Assembly (NCBI RefSeq): GCF_003112775.1
Contig: NZ_BFCH01000018.1
Location: forward strand, 796,362 to 860,361
Length of the DNA: 64,000 nucleotides
Direction of reading: 5' to 3'
DNA from: Mycobacterium montefiorense
GTDB taxonomy: Bacteria > Actinomycetota > Actinomycetes > Mycobacteriales > Mycobacteriaceae
The position numbers were made by a program, and so were the translations under genes. Of the stretch, positions 50,000 through 58,454 are shown piece after piece. Each line of letters begins with the position of its first letter. Within the stretch, counting starts at the first letter, position 1. A model generated the notes under the pieces. It searched no databases and had not been told where the DNA came from. It worked only from the letters and a program-made list of their open reading frames with translations.

Positions 50000-50175
50000 T
50001 ACTCTGGATGCTCCTGGTGGGGCTTCATGTCGCACGGATTCAGTTAGCTACTACGGTAGTCAACGCGCTGCCGCGATACCCAGGTCGTAAGCCTGTGCAA
50101 TCAACCACATCATCCCGTCGGCCCTGGTCACGCCAACGTGATTCGCGTCATGTCCGGCGCCGAATGCGACCCCGA

Positions 50176-51096
50176 TTACATACCGAGCAGTGGCCGCAGC
50201 GCCTCGGCGGCAGTCGTGATGACACCTGGGGTATACCCATGCCCGGCGAGGCTAATGACCACACCGTCGATGCCGGCGTCGATCACCTTAGTCTTGATCT
50301 GCTCGGCGACGCTCTGCGGGTTGCCCACCACCAGAAACCCTGGCGCGTTGGGAATGTGGTCCAGCTTGATGTCCTCGCTGAAGATGATCGTCAGATACGC
50401 GGTGGTCTCGAGTGTCGAACGGTCGCGGCCCGCCTCGTCACACCTGTCAGCCAGCGCCTTCAACTTGCCGGGCAGTTCGTCGAGGCCCGCGATGATGTTG
50501 AGGTGGTCGGCGTTGCGCGCCGCGATCGCGAAGGTCTTCTTCTCGCCACCGCCGCCGACCATGACCGGGATGCTGTCCCGGTAGCGCGGGTTGGCTAGTG
50601 CGGATTCGGTGTTGTACCACTTTCCCGAGAACGTGGGGCGCTCACCCTTGAGCATCGGAAGGATGATTTGCAGCGCCTCGTCGAGCCGGTCGAACCGCTC
50701 GCTGAAAGTGCCGTACTCGAAACCGAGCTGCTGGTGCTCGAGCTCAAACCAGCCGGCGCCGATGCCCAGAATCGCCCGGCCGGCGCTGACCACATCCAGC
50801 GTGGTGAGGATTTTGGCCAGCAGCGCGGGGTTCCGGTACGTGTTTCCGGTGACCAGGGTCCCCAGCTGAATCCGTTCGGTAGCGGTGGCCAGCGCACCCA
50901 GGGCGGTGTAGGCCTCCAGCATTGGCTGGTCGGGCGACCCCAACGACGGCAATTGGTAGAAGTGGTCCATCAGATACAGCGAGTCGTAGCCCGCCGCTTC
51001 GGCCTCGCGCGCCTGAGCGATCACCGCCGGGAAGAGTTCGTCCACCCCGGTGCCGTAGGAGAAGCTCGCTATCTGCAGACCAAGCCGAATAGCCAC
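50176..51096 (-). CDS. LLM-class F420-dependent oxidoreductase (Rv1855c-like)
   Basis: A 306-residue luciferase-like TIM-barrel protein. MAIRLGLQIASFSYGTGVDE, AGYDSLYLMDHFYQLPSLGS, RAILGIGAGWFELEHQQLGF and DSIPVMVGGGGEKKTFAIAA are characteristic of the F420-dependent LLM group. It matches Rv1855c (307 aa). The substrate is unknown. The genome also encodes an F420-type nitroreductase at position 1, in line with F420 biology in mycobacteria. The gene is on the same strand as ndh, 177 bp upstream. Confidence 0.9.
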   Translation of the reverse strand: MAIRLGLQIASFSYGTGVDELFPAVIAQAREAEAAGYDSLYLMDHFYQLPSLGSPDQPMLEAYTALGALATATERIQLGTLVTGNTYRNPALLAKILTTLDVVSAGRAILGIGAGWFELEHQQLGFEYGTFSERFDRLDEALQIILPMLKGERPTFSGKWYNTESALANPRYRDSIPVMVGGGGEKKTFAIAARNADHLNIIAGLDELPGKLKALADRCDEAGRDRSTLETTAYLTIIFSEDIKLDHIPNAPGFLVVGNPQSVAEQIKTKVIDAGIDGVVISLAGHGYTPGVITTAAEALRPLLGM

Positions 51097-51142
51097 GGCT
51101 CCTACCGTAGCGAGCGGCTATGGAAATGAAACGAAATACGCT

Positions 51143-51820
51143 CTAGGCGAAACGCGCGAGCGCGCCGTGGCTGACGTGCAGCGTCTGGCCGGTGATGTGG
51201 CGGGCCGCCGGAGTGGAGAGGAACATCGCCAACCGGGCAACCTCGTCGGCGACGGAAGGCGATGTGCGCGAAAGGCCTTCGTATCCGGCCTGGGTGCTGC
51301 GGCCGCTCGCCACGGCGTTCACGGTGATGCCGCGGGTGCCGAAAACACCGGCCTGCCCAACAATCCAGCCCGACAGCGTCGCTTTGATCGCGGCCTCGAC
51401 GCTGGCGGCGGGCGGGTTTTCCGGCACGACGCTGATGATGGACCCACCGGAGCGTATGTGGTCACCGACTGCTTGCACCGTCAGCACCGCTGACAGCACG
51501 GTCGCGTCGAGGGTGTTGCGCCACGCGTTGGCAGTGTCAGCCATTGAGTAAGTGCGGGGGTCGCCGGCATCCCAGCTGGGGGCCGGCACGTTGACAATGG
51601 TGTCGAGGTGATGGGGGAACAACCCACGGGCCTCTTCGAGGCTGGCCGCGTCGGTGGTGTCGCAGACGATCGCGTCGACGTCCAGCTCTTTGGCGGCGAC
51701 CTCGAGATCGCTGCGCCGTGCACCCACGAGGGTCACCTTGTGACCGTCATCGCGGAAGCCCTCGGCTATTGTCCGCCCCAGATCCGTGTCGCCGCCGGTG
51801 ACCAGCACCTCCACTGCCAT
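51143..51820 (-). CDS. SDR family oxidoreductase, atypical (Rv1856c-like)
   Basis: A 225-residue protein, the same length as Rv1856c, with ATG 51820 preceded by GAGGAGG. The nucleotide motif is VLVTGGDTDLGRTIAEGF. The usual catalytic Tyr-x3-Lys is missing: the expected region reads EAAIKATLSGWIVGQAG, and the NNAG motif is replaced (IVNVPAPSW). It may have lost dehydrogenase activity or act as a binding protein. It lies 46 bp upstream of the LLM oxidoreductase on the same strand and may share its transcript. Confidence 0.85.
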   Translation of the reverse strand: MAVEVLVTGGDTDLGRTIAEGFRDDGHKVTLVGARRSDLEVAAKELDVDAIVCDTTDAASLEEARGLFPHHLDTIVNVPAPSWDAGDPRTYSMADTANAWRNTLDATVLSAVLTVQAVGDHIRSGGSIISVVPENPPAASVEAAIKATLSGWIVGQAGVFGTRGITVNAVASGRSTQAGYEGLSRTSPSVADEVARLAMFLSTPAARHITGQTLHVSHGALARFA

Positions 51821-52011
51821 GACCTCCTCGTGTTCAACGTTGAACCCAGACCCTGCACACGGCAGGAGCGATGTCCGGGATCTCAGCGTGCGATGGCGTC
51901 GATCTACGTCGATGTTACTGGACAGTAGCTCTAAGGGGAAACTAAGGACGCCGCGACGCGCGGACAAATTTCGATAACTCTTTGGCCATCACTGCTTAAC
52001 CATCTGCAAGC

Positions 52012-52017
52012 TAGGGT
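52012..52017 (+). promoter_or_regulatory. -10 hexamer for a leaderless transcript (modA)
   Basis: TAGGGT ends 6 nt before ATG 52024, with no ribosome binding site between. It would drive modABC. No ModE-type palindrome is apparent. Confidence 0.45.
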
Positions 52018-52023
52018 CTGACC

Positions 52024-52809
52024 ATGCATCGGATCGGGATCCTGGCCGGGTTGGTATCGACGATGCTCATCGCGGGATTGGTGGCCTGCGGCCCGAAAGC
52101 CCCATCGTCGTCACCGGGCCAAACGCCGCCGGCCGCCGGCTCGATCGTCGTCTTCGCCGCGGCTTCGCTCAAGCCCGCGTTTACCCAGATCAGTCAGCAG
52201 TTCAAGACCGACAACCCCGGTAGCGGTGTGGAATTCGAGTTCGCGGGTTCCTCCGAACTCGCCACCCAGCTGACCCAGGGTGCGACCGCCGACGTCTTCG
52301 CGTCGGCGGACACCGCGCAGATGGACATCGTCGTCAAGGCCGGGTTGCTGGCCGGGAATCCGGCCAACTTCGCCGCCAACACATTGGTCATCGTGACCAC
52401 GGCGGGCAACCCGAAGAAGATCGGTTCCTTCGCCGACCTGGCCAAGCCGGGAATCAGCGTGGTGACCTGCCAGCAGCCGGTGCCTTGCGGAGCCGCGACC
52501 CAGCGCATTGAAAACAGCACCGGAGTGCATCTCAACCCGGTCAGTGAGGAACCCAGCGTGAGCGATGTCCTCAACAAGGTCACCACCGGACAAGCCGATG
52601 CCGCACTGGTCTACGTCACGGACGCGAAAAATGCCAAAGACAAGGTGGCAACCGTCAACTTCCCCGAGGCCTCCGGTGCAGTCAACGTCTATCCCATCGG
52701 GGTGTTGAAGAAGGCACCCCAGGCGACGACAGCGCAAAAATTCGTCGCCCTGGTGACGTCGGATGCGGGTCAGAAAACCCTGGCTCAAGCGGGCTTCGCA
52801 AAGCCCTGA
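52024..52809 (+). CDS. modA: Molybdate ABC transporter, substrate-binding lipoprotein
   Basis: A 261-residue protein with a lipoprotein signal [22 protein letters not shown], lipobox Leu-Val-Ala-Cys22. The binding fold begins [20 protein letters not shown] and contains [20 protein letters not shown], the Ser-containing oxyanion-binding motif of ModA, and [15 protein letters not shown]. It captures molybdate or tungstate outside the membrane for ModBC. Four bases separate its stop from the modB start. It matches Rv1857 (261 aa). Confidence 0.95.
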   Translation: MHRIGILAGLVSTMLIAGLVACGPKAPSSSPGQTPPAAGSIVVFAAASLKPAFTQISQQFKTDNPGSGVEFEFAGSSELATQLTQGATADVFASADTAQMDIVVKAGLLAGNPANFAANTLVIVTTAGNPKKIGSFADLAKPGISVVTCQQPVPCGAATQRIENSTGVHLNPVSEEPSVSDVLNKVTTGQADAALVYVTDAKNAKDKVATVNFPEASGAVNVYPIGVLKKAPQATTAQKFVALVTSDAGQKTLAQAGFAKP

Positions 52810-52813
52810 CCTC

Positions 52814-53608
52814 GTGCGTCAGCCCACGAATCTGCCCCGATGGGTGTTTGTCCCTGCCGCCGTGGGGGCCACTTTCGTGGTGTTGCCACTACTGGCGATC
52901 GCGATCAAGGTCGATTGGCCGAATTTCTGGTCGCTGATCACCAGCTCATCGTCGCAGACGGCATTGCTGCTGAGCCTGAAGACCGCGACCGCCAGCACCG
53001 TGCTGTGCGTGCTGCTGGGCGTGCCGATGGCGCTGGTGCTGGCCCGCAGCACCGCACGGCTGGTCCGGCTGATGCGGCCGCTGATCCTGCTGCCGCTGGT
53101 GCTGCCGCCGGTGGTGGGCGGGATCGCGCTGCTCTACGCGTTCGGCCGGCTCGGATTGATCGGGCAGTACCTGGAGGCCGCCGGGATCAACATCGCCTTC
53201 AGCACGACCGCCGTGGTGCTGGCGCAGACCTTCGTCTCGTTGCCGTTTCTGGTGATCTCGCTCGAGGGCGCGGCCCGCACCGCGGGATCCGATTTCGAGG
53301 TGGTCGCGTCCACGCTCGGCGCGCGGCCCAGCACGGTGTGGTGGCGGGTCACGCTGCCGCTGCTGCTGCCGGGGTTGATGTCCGGCGCGGTGCTGGCGTT
53401 CGCCCGGTCATTGGGGGAGTTCGGCGCGACGCTGACCTTCGCGGGTTCGCGGGAAGGCGTCACCCGCACCCTGCCGCTGGAGATCTATCTGCAGCGGGTG
53501 ACCGACGCCAATGCCGCTGTGGCGCTGTCGATTCTGCTTGTCGCGGTGGCTGCGCTGGTGGTGCTCGGTTTGGGCGCTCGACGGTTGACCGGAACAGACG
53601 CGAGGTAG
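52814..53608 (+). CDS. modB: Molybdate ABC transporter permease
   Basis: A 264-residue protein with GTG 52814 ([18 protein letters not shown]), matching Rv1858 in length; the longer frame overlapping modA is unlikely. It has five to six membrane helices. The EAA loop [20 protein letters not shown] contacts Mod[21 protein letters not shown] is the typical ModB segment. It forms the channel of the ModABC importer, supplying molybdenum cofactor enzymes such as nitrate reductase. Confidence 0.95.
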   Translation: MRQPTNLPRWVFVPAAVGATFVVLPLLAIAIKVDWPNFWSLITSSSSQTALLLSLKTATASTVLCVLLGVPMALVLARSTARLVRLMRPLILLPLVLPPVVGGIALLYAFGRLGLIGQYLEAAGINIAFSTTAVVLAQTFVSLPFLVISLEGAARTAGSDFEVVASTLGARPSTVWWRVTLPLLLPGLMSGAVLAFARSLGEFGATLTFAGSREGVTRTLPLEIYLQRVTDANAAVALSILLVAVAALVVLGLGARRLTGTDAR

Positions 53609-53615
53609 TGGGGAA

Positions 53616-54740
53616 GTGAGCGAGTTAGGGCTCCGCGCGGTCGTGGCAGACCGCCAGTTGGATGTCGAGTTCTCGGTGTCCGCCGGCGAGGTACTCGCGG
53701 TGCTCGGACCCAACGGCGCGGGTAAATCGACCGCACTGCATGTCATCGCCGGGCTGATTCACCCCGATGCGGGCGTGGTGCGGCTGGGGGATCGGGTGTT
53801 GACCGACACCACAGCCGGGGTGCACGTGGCGACGCACGACCGCCGGGTGGGGCTGCTACTGCAGGACCCGTTGTTGTTCCCGCACCTGAGCGTCGCGGCC
53901 AATGTGGCGTTCGGACCGCACAGCCGCCGCGGCGTCTTTCGCTCCGCGCGCGCTAAGGAGAAGCAGACGGCGCTGCGCTGGCTGCGCGAAGTGGATGCCG
54001 AGCAGTTTACCGACCGGAAACCGCGGCAACTGTCCGGCGGTCAGGCGCAGCGGGTGGCGATCGCGCGGGCGCTGGCCGCCGAGCCCGAGGTGCTGCTGCT
54101 CGACGAGCCGCTGACCGGCCTGGACGTCGGTGCGGCCGCGGCCATCCGCGCGGTACTGCGCAGCGTGGTCGCGCGCAGCGGCTGCGCGGTCATCCTGATA
54201 ACCCACGACCTGCTTGACGTGTTCACCCTGGCCGATCGGGCGCTGGTGCTCGAGTCCGGGAAGATCGCCGAAGTCGGGCCGGTGCCCGAGGTGTTGACCA
54301 CGCCGCGCAGCCATTTCGGGGCCCGCATCGCGGGCGTCAACCTGATCAACGGGACCATCGGGCCGGGCGGCGCGCTGCTGGCCCGCTCCGGCGAGCATTG
54401 GTACGGGACCGCGGCCCAGCAGCTGGGCGCCGAGCTGACCAACGGGCAGGACGCGATCGCGGTATTCCCGCCGACGGCGGTCGCCGTCTATCGCGAACAG
54501 CCGCACGGCAGTCCTCGCAACAGCGTCGAAGTCACCCTGGCGGAGCTGGACATCCGCGGGCCCGCGGTCATGCTGCGTGGCCAGGAGCAGCCCGGTGGGG
54601 CCCCCGGGCTAGCCGCCGAGATCACCGTCGACGCTGCCGCCGAACTGCAGCTGACACCGGGGGACCGGGTCTGGTTTTCCGTCAAAGCTCTCGAAGTGAC
54701 GTTGTATCCGGCGGGGCCGCGACGCACCCACCCGGGATGA
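53616..54740 (+). CDS. modC: Molybdate ABC transporter ATP-binding protein
   Basis: A 374-residue protein with GTG start 7 bp after modB. Walker A LGPNGAGKSTALHVI, signature LSGGQAQRVAIARAL and Walker B VLLLDEPLTGLD are present, with the switch His in LITHDLLDV. The C-terminal 120 residues form a MOP/TOBE domain (SVEVTLAELDIRG ... DRVWFSVKALEVTL) that can bind molybdate and regulate transport. It powers ModB. It corresponds to Rv1859 (369 aa). Confidence 0.95.
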   Translation: MSELGLRAVVADRQLDVEFSVSAGEVLAVLGPNGAGKSTALHVIAGLIHPDAGVVRLGDRVLTDTTAGVHVATHDRRVGLLLQDPLLFPHLSVAANVAFGPHSRRGVFRSARAKEKQTALRWLREVDAEQFTDRKPRQLSGGQAQRVAIARALAAEPEVLLLDEPLTGLDVGAAAAIRAVLRSVVARSGCAVILITHDLLDVFTLADRALVLESGKIAEVGPVPEVLTTPRSHFGARIAGVNLINGTIGPGGALLARSGEHWYGTAAQQLGAELTNGQDAIAVFPPTAVAVYREQPHGSPRNSVEVTLAELDIRGPAVMLRGQEQPGGAPGLAAEITVDAAAELQLTPGDRVWFSVKALEVTLYPAGPRRTHPG

Positions 54741-54824
54741 ACTGCACAGACTTGGAAAAGTTGCGCTCCGGCAACATCGGGAAAACCCTCAGCAAGGCAT
54801 CCTTGCGTCGCCGCGCTAACACGG

Positions 54825-54830
54825 TAGGTT
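54825..54830 (+). promoter_or_regulatory. -10 hexamer for a leaderless transcript (apa)
   Basis: TAGGTT ends 7 nt before ATG 54838. The gap lacks a Shine-Dalgarno sequence. apa thus appears to have its own promoter despite following modC by under 100 bp. Confidence 0.45.
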
Positions 54831-54837
54831 CGTCGCC

Positions 54838-55863
54838 ATGGATCAGGTGGACTCAAACTCGACACGTCGCAAAGGTCTGTGGGCGACGCTGGCGATCGCC
54901 ACGGTGACCACTGCCAGTGCCGTCACCTTCGCGTTGCCGGCCCCCGCGAAGGCCGACCCCGAAGTGCCGACTCCGGTTCCGGCAACGACGACCGCGCCCG
55001 CCCCGGCCGCCGCTCCGGCACCCACGACGGCGCCTCCCGCGGCGGGTGCCCCGGCGCCTGCCGGGCAGCCCGCAGTGGGCGACCCGAACGCGCCCGTGCC
55101 GCCGCCCCCACCGGTCGACCCCAACGCGCCGGTACCGCCGCCAGTCGACCCGAACGCGCCCCCGCCCGTGGACCCGAACGCTGCCCGCATCCCCAACGCC
55201 GTCGGCGGGTTCACCTATCTGCTTCCCGGCGGCTGGGCCGAATCGGACGCGTCCCACCTCGACTACGGCTCGGCGCTGCTCAGCAAGATGACCGGCCCGC
55301 CGCCGGCGCCCAATCAGCCGGCACCGGTCGCGAACGACACGCGCATCGTGATGGGGCGACTGGACCAAAAGCTTTACGCCAGTGCCGAAGCCAACGACGG
55401 CAAGGCGGCGGTCCGGCTGGGCTCGGACATGGGTGAGTTCTTCATGCCGTATCCGGGCACCCGGATCAACCAGGAATCCACTCCGCTCACCGGCGCCAAC
55501 GGAATCACCGGAAGCGCGTCGTTCTACGAGGTGAAATTCAGCGACCCGAGCAAGCCGAACGGGCAGATCTGGACTGGGGTTGTCAGCGCGCCCAATGCGG
55601 CCAGTGCCGGTGGACCACCCCAGCGCTGGTTTGTGGTGTGGCTCGGGACCGGCAACAACCCGGTAGACAAGGTCGGGGCCAAAGCACTGGCCGAGTCGAT
55701 CCTGCCGTTCACCGCACCGGCCGCACCGCCGCCCGCGCCGGGTGCACCGGCGCCGGGAGCTCCCGGCGCCCCCGCGCCGGCTCCGGCACCAGGCCAGGCA
55801 CCCGCCGGCGAGGTCACTCCTACGCCGAGCCCGTTGCCGCAGCGGACGTCGTTTACCGCCTGA
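54838..55863 (+). CDS. apa: Alanine- and proline-rich secreted protein Apa (fibronectin-attachment protein)
   Basis: A 341-residue protein. Its signal peptide runs [20 protein letters not shown] to about residue 39, with cleavage after AKA before [10 protein letters not shown] Pro/Ala/Thr-rich region follows with repeated VDPNAP units, then the conserved fibronectin-binding domain ([55 protein letters not shown]). The tail is again Pro/Ala-rich. M. tuberculosis Apa (Rv1860, 325 aa) is an O-mannosylated secreted adhesin and antigen. The older name modD reflects only its position after modABC; it is not a transporter component. Confidence 0.95.
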   Translation: MDQVDSNSTRRKGLWATLAIATVTTASAVTFALPAPAKADPEVPTPVPATTTAPAPAAAPAPTTAPPAAGAPAPAGQPAVGDPNAPVPPPPPVDPNAPVPPPVDPNAPPPVDPNAARIPNAVGGFTYLLPGGWAESDASHLDYGSALLSKMTGPPPAPNQPAPVANDTRIVMGRLDQKLYASAEANDGKAAVRLGSDMGEFFMPYPGTRINQESTPLTGANGITGSASFYEVKFSDPSKPNGQIWTGVVSAPNAASAGGPPQRWFVVWLGTGNNPVDKVGAKALAESILPFTAPAAPPPAPGAPAPGAPGAPAPAPAPGQAPAGEVTPTPSPLPQRTSFTA

Positions 55864-55872
55864 TCGACAAAC

Positions 55873-56175
55873 ATGGCCGTCCTGGCAGCTTCCCAGTACC
55901 TGGCCCTTTCACCGCCGACTGCGGTGAGTTGGCTCGCCTACCTCGTCATCGGCGGAATCGCCGGCTGGGTCGCGGGCAAGATCGTCAAAGGCGGCGGCGT
56001 CGGCATCTTGCTGAACATCGTCGTCGGCGTCATCGGCGGCTTCATCGGCGGGATGCTGCTCACCTGGCTGGACTTCGACGTGGAACATGGCCGCAAATGG
56101 TTTACCTTCTTCACCGCGCTGCTGGGGTCGGTGATCCTGCTCTGGATCGTGGGCAAGGTGCGAAAGCCCCGCTAA
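55873..56175 (+). CDS. GlsB/YeaQ/YmgE family small membrane protein (Rv1861-like)
   Basis: A 100-residue protein with ATG 55873. Three hydrophobic helices: WLAYLVIGGIAGWVAGKIVK, GILLNIVVGVIGGFIGGMLL and FFTALLGSVILLWIVGKV. The gly-rich IAGWVAGKIVKGGG...GVIGGFIGG pattern is the GlsB/YeaQ/YmgE (transglycosylase-associated, PF04226) family, linked to envelope stress. It lies 9 bp after apa. A paralogue follows at 56283. Confidence 0.88.
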   Translation: MAVLAASQYLALSPPTAVSWLAYLVIGGIAGWVAGKIVKGGGVGILLNIVVGVIGGFIGGMLLTWLDFDVEHGRKWFTFFTALLGSVILLWIVGKVRKPR

Positions 56176-56215
56176 GCGCCGCCCCGCCAAGGCAAGTCGC
56201 GAATCGGCGATGCGG

Positions 56216-56243
56216 TTGACCCGACCTCTTTCGGGTATACCTT
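56216..56243 (+). promoter_or_regulatory. Candidate promoter of the second YeaQ-type gene
   Basis: TTGACC (56216-56221) and TACCTT (56238-56243) are separated by 16 bp. The start codon lies 39 bp downstream of the -10. This suggests the second small membrane gene is separately transcribed. Confidence 0.45.
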
Positions 56244-56282
56244 CCAGGTCCCTCCAGCGGTCAATACTCGAAGGAGCCGATC

Positions 56283-56561
56283 GTGGTTATGCACATCATC
56301 TGGCTAATTGTCTTGGGCCTCATCGTCGGCCTGATTGCCCGTCTCCTGGTGCCGGGCAAGCAACCGATGGGGTGGGTCGCAACCGTGCTGCTCGGCATCG
56401 TCGGCTCGTATGTCGGCGGCACACTGGGCAGCGTCGTCTTCCCACCGCATCAGTTCACCATCACCCCACCGATCGAGCATTCGTTCCTCGGCGCACTGGT
56501 CGGGGCGGTGATCCTGTTGTTGATCTTCAAGTTCGCCACCTCGCGCACCAAGACGTTGTAG
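56283..56561 (+). CDS. GlsB/YeaQ/YmgE family small membrane protein (second copy)
   Basis: A 92-residue protein. GTG 56283 is preferred because AAGGAG ends 6 nt upstream; ATG 56289 (MHIIWLIVLGLIVGLIARLL) is the alternative. Three helices with the family pattern LIVGLIARLLVPGKQPMGWV, VLLGIVGSYVGGTLGSVVF and LVGAVILLLIFKF are visible. It is more diverged from, but clearly the same family as, the gene at 55873. H37Rv has only one such gene here as far as I recall. The function is not established. Confidence 0.87.
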   Translation: MVMHIIWLIVLGLIVGLIARLLVPGKQPMGWVATVLLGIVGSYVGGTLGSVVFPPHQFTITPPIEHSFLGALVGAVILLLIFKFATSRTKTL

Positions 56562-56578
56562 GCACAACGCCTTTGCGG

Positions 56579-56598
56579 TCATGCCAATAGGGGCATGA
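56579..56598. promoter_or_regulatory. Inverted repeat before adhA
   Basis: TCATGCC (56579-56585), spacer AATAGG, then GGCATGA (56592-56598), perfect arms, ending 7 nt before ATG 56606. Its position over the expected promoter or transcript start suggests an operator for adhA. Confidence 0.4.
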
Positions 56599-56605
56599 TT
56601 GGGTG

Positions 56606-57637
56606 ATGGCTTCAGCGGCGACCACCACGATGAATGCGTGGCGGGTGCGCCGGCCCGGCCCGATGGATACCGACCCGCTGGAGCGAGTCACTGACGACGT
56701 ACCGCGGCCCGCACCCGGGGAGTTGCTGGTGGCCGTGCGCGCCTGCGGCGTATGCCGCACCGACCTGCACGTCACCGAGGGCGACCTCCCGGTGCACCGC
56801 GAGCACGTCACCCCCGGCCACGAAGTCGTGGGGGAGGTCGTCGAGGTCGGCTCAGAGGTCAACGCCGATGCCGGCTTCCGGGTGGGCGATCGGGTGGGCA
56901 TCGCCTGGCTGCGCGACACCTGCGGTGTGTGCACATACTGCCGGCGCGGCGACGAGAACCTGTGTCCGCAGTCCCGCTACACCGGCTGGGATGCCGACGG
57001 CGGTTACGCTGAATTCGCTACTGTTCCAGCGGCTTTCGCGCATCAACTGCCGGACGGCTACACCGACAGCGTACTCGCCCCGCTGTTGTGCGCCGGCATC
57101 ATCGGATACCGCTCGCTGCTGCGCGCCGAGCTGCCGCCGGGTGGCCGGCTGGGCATCTACGGTTTTGGCGGTAGCGCGCACATCACCGCACAGGTCGCGT
57201 TGGCGCAGGGCGCCGAAGTACACGTGATGACCCGCGGCGAGCGGGCGCGCGAGCTCGCACTCGAGCTTGGCGCCGCGTCCGCTCAGGGTGCCGCGGATCC
57301 ACCGCCGGCACCACTGGATGCCGCAATCCTGTTCGCCCCGGTCGGCGAACTGGTGCTGCCCGCCTGCGAAGCGCTGGATCGCGGCGGCACCTTGGCGATC
57401 GCCGGGATACATCTGTCGGATATCCCGCCCCTGAACTATCAGCGTCACCTGTTCCAGGAGCGCCAGATTCGTTCGGTCGCGTCGAACACCCGGGCCGACG
57501 CGCGGGAGTTTCTCGCCTTCGCGGCGCGCCATCGCATCGAGGTAACGACGCCGGAATATCCACTCGGGCAAGCCGATCGGGCGCTGGCCGATCTCAGTGC
57601 CGGCCGCATCTCCGGGGCTGCGGTGCTGCTGGTGTAG
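56606..57637 (+). CDS. adhA: Zinc-dependent alcohol dehydrogenase
   Basis: A 343-residue medium-chain dehydrogenase. Catalytic zinc ligands are in [12 protein letters not shown] and [13 protein letters not shown]. The structural zinc Cys cluster is in [16 protein letters not shown]. The cofactor fold is [20 protein letters not shown]. It corresponds to Rv1862 adhA (346 aa). It oxidises alcohols with NAD(P). GTG 56603 is directly before ATG 56606; I use the ATG. It converges on the CPBP protease gene with a 6-bp gap. Confidence 0.92.
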   Translation: MASAATTTMNAWRVRRPGPMDTDPLERVTDDVPRPAPGELLVAVRACGVCRTDLHVTEGDLPVHREHVTPGHEVVGEVVEVGSEVNADAGFRVGDRVGIAWLRDTCGVCTYCRRGDENLCPQSRYTGWDADGGYAEFATVPAAFAHQLPDGYTDSVLAPLLCAGIIGYRSLLRAELPPGGRLGIYGFGGSAHITAQVALAQGAEVHVMTRGERARELALELGAASAQGAADPPPAPLDAAILFAPVGELVLPACEALDRGGTLAIAGIHLSDIPPLNYQRHLFQERQIRSVASNTRADAREFLAFAARHRIEVTTPEYPLGQADRALADLSAGRISGAAVLLV

Positions 57638-57643
57638 CCAGAC

Positions 57644-58417
57644 TCAGTTCGACAGATGCCAGACCAGGGCCGCCGCCAGCGCGCCCAGTCCATTCAATGA
57701 CCAGTGCAGTGCGATCGGAGCGATCAGACTGCCGCTGCGCCGACGCAACCAGCTGAAGACGAAACCCGCACTGCCCGTGGCCAGCACCGCCAAGGCCACC
57801 CCGGCCGCCATTCCGAAGAAGCCGCCGCCGAACAGCCGGGTAAAGCCGACGTTGCTGCTGGTCAGCCCGAGTGACGTGGCGACGTGCCACAGACCGAACA
57901 GCAACGAGCCAACGAGTGCGACCCCGCGAAATCCCCAAGCCCGATGCAGCGCGCCGTGCAGCACACCCCGGAAAGCCAGCTCCTCGGGGATCACGGTTTG
58001 CAGCGGAATGATGACCATCGAGGCGATCAGCGCACCGGAGACCGTCGCGTAGTGGTTGTTCAGGAACATCGGCCGCGTCGTGGGCAGCAGCACGCCGACC
58101 GCGATGACCGACGCCACGACGGCTACGGCGGCCAGCGCATAGCCCAGGCCAGACTTCCAGTGCTCGCGGCCCAGGCCCAGGTCGACCCAGTCCAGACCGG
58201 TGGTGCGCATCAATGCCACCAGCCCGACGGCAGCCACCGGCACGGTCGCGACACTCGCCCATGGCGTGGTGAAGTGCGCGATCAGGTTCGTCAGCACCAG
58301 CACCGCGACCACGACGGCGATGTCGAAGTACAGCCTCAGCCGGTGCAGTGCCGACAATTGCGACACCACCGGGTGGAGGTCAACGGCGTCGAAGGCTGTT
58401 GCAGCGTGCTCAGACAT
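57644..58417 (-). CDS. CPBP (CAAX/bacteriocin-processing) family intramembrane protease
   Basis: A 257-residue protein with about seven hydrophobic helices. CPBP motifs: Glu-Glu-x3-Arg in VIPEELAFRGVLHGALHR, the FGLWH motif (LLFGLWHVATS) and the final HWSLNGLG. ATG 58417 (MSEHAATAFDAVDLHP) gives a length like Rv1863c (256 aa). Bacterial members process peptides or act as membrane proteases; the substrate is unknown. It precedes phosphoketolase in the same orientation (37-bp gap). Confidence 0.87.
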   Translation of the reverse strand: MSEHAATAFDAVDLHPVVSQLSALHRLRLYFDIAVVVAVLVLTNLIAHFTTPWASVATVPVAAVGLVALMRTTGLDWVDLGLGREHWKSGLGYALAAVAVVASVIAVGVLLPTTRPMFLNNHYATVSGALIASMVIIPLQTVIPEELAFRGVLHGALHRAWGFRGVALVGSLLFGLWHVATSLGLTSSNVGFTRLFGGGFFGMAAGVALAVLATGSAGFVFSWLRRRSGSLIAPIALHWSLNGLGALAAALVWHLSN

Positions 58418-58454
58418 CGTCGCCGAGTTTACCTGCGCGTCCTCGTCGCGCAGG

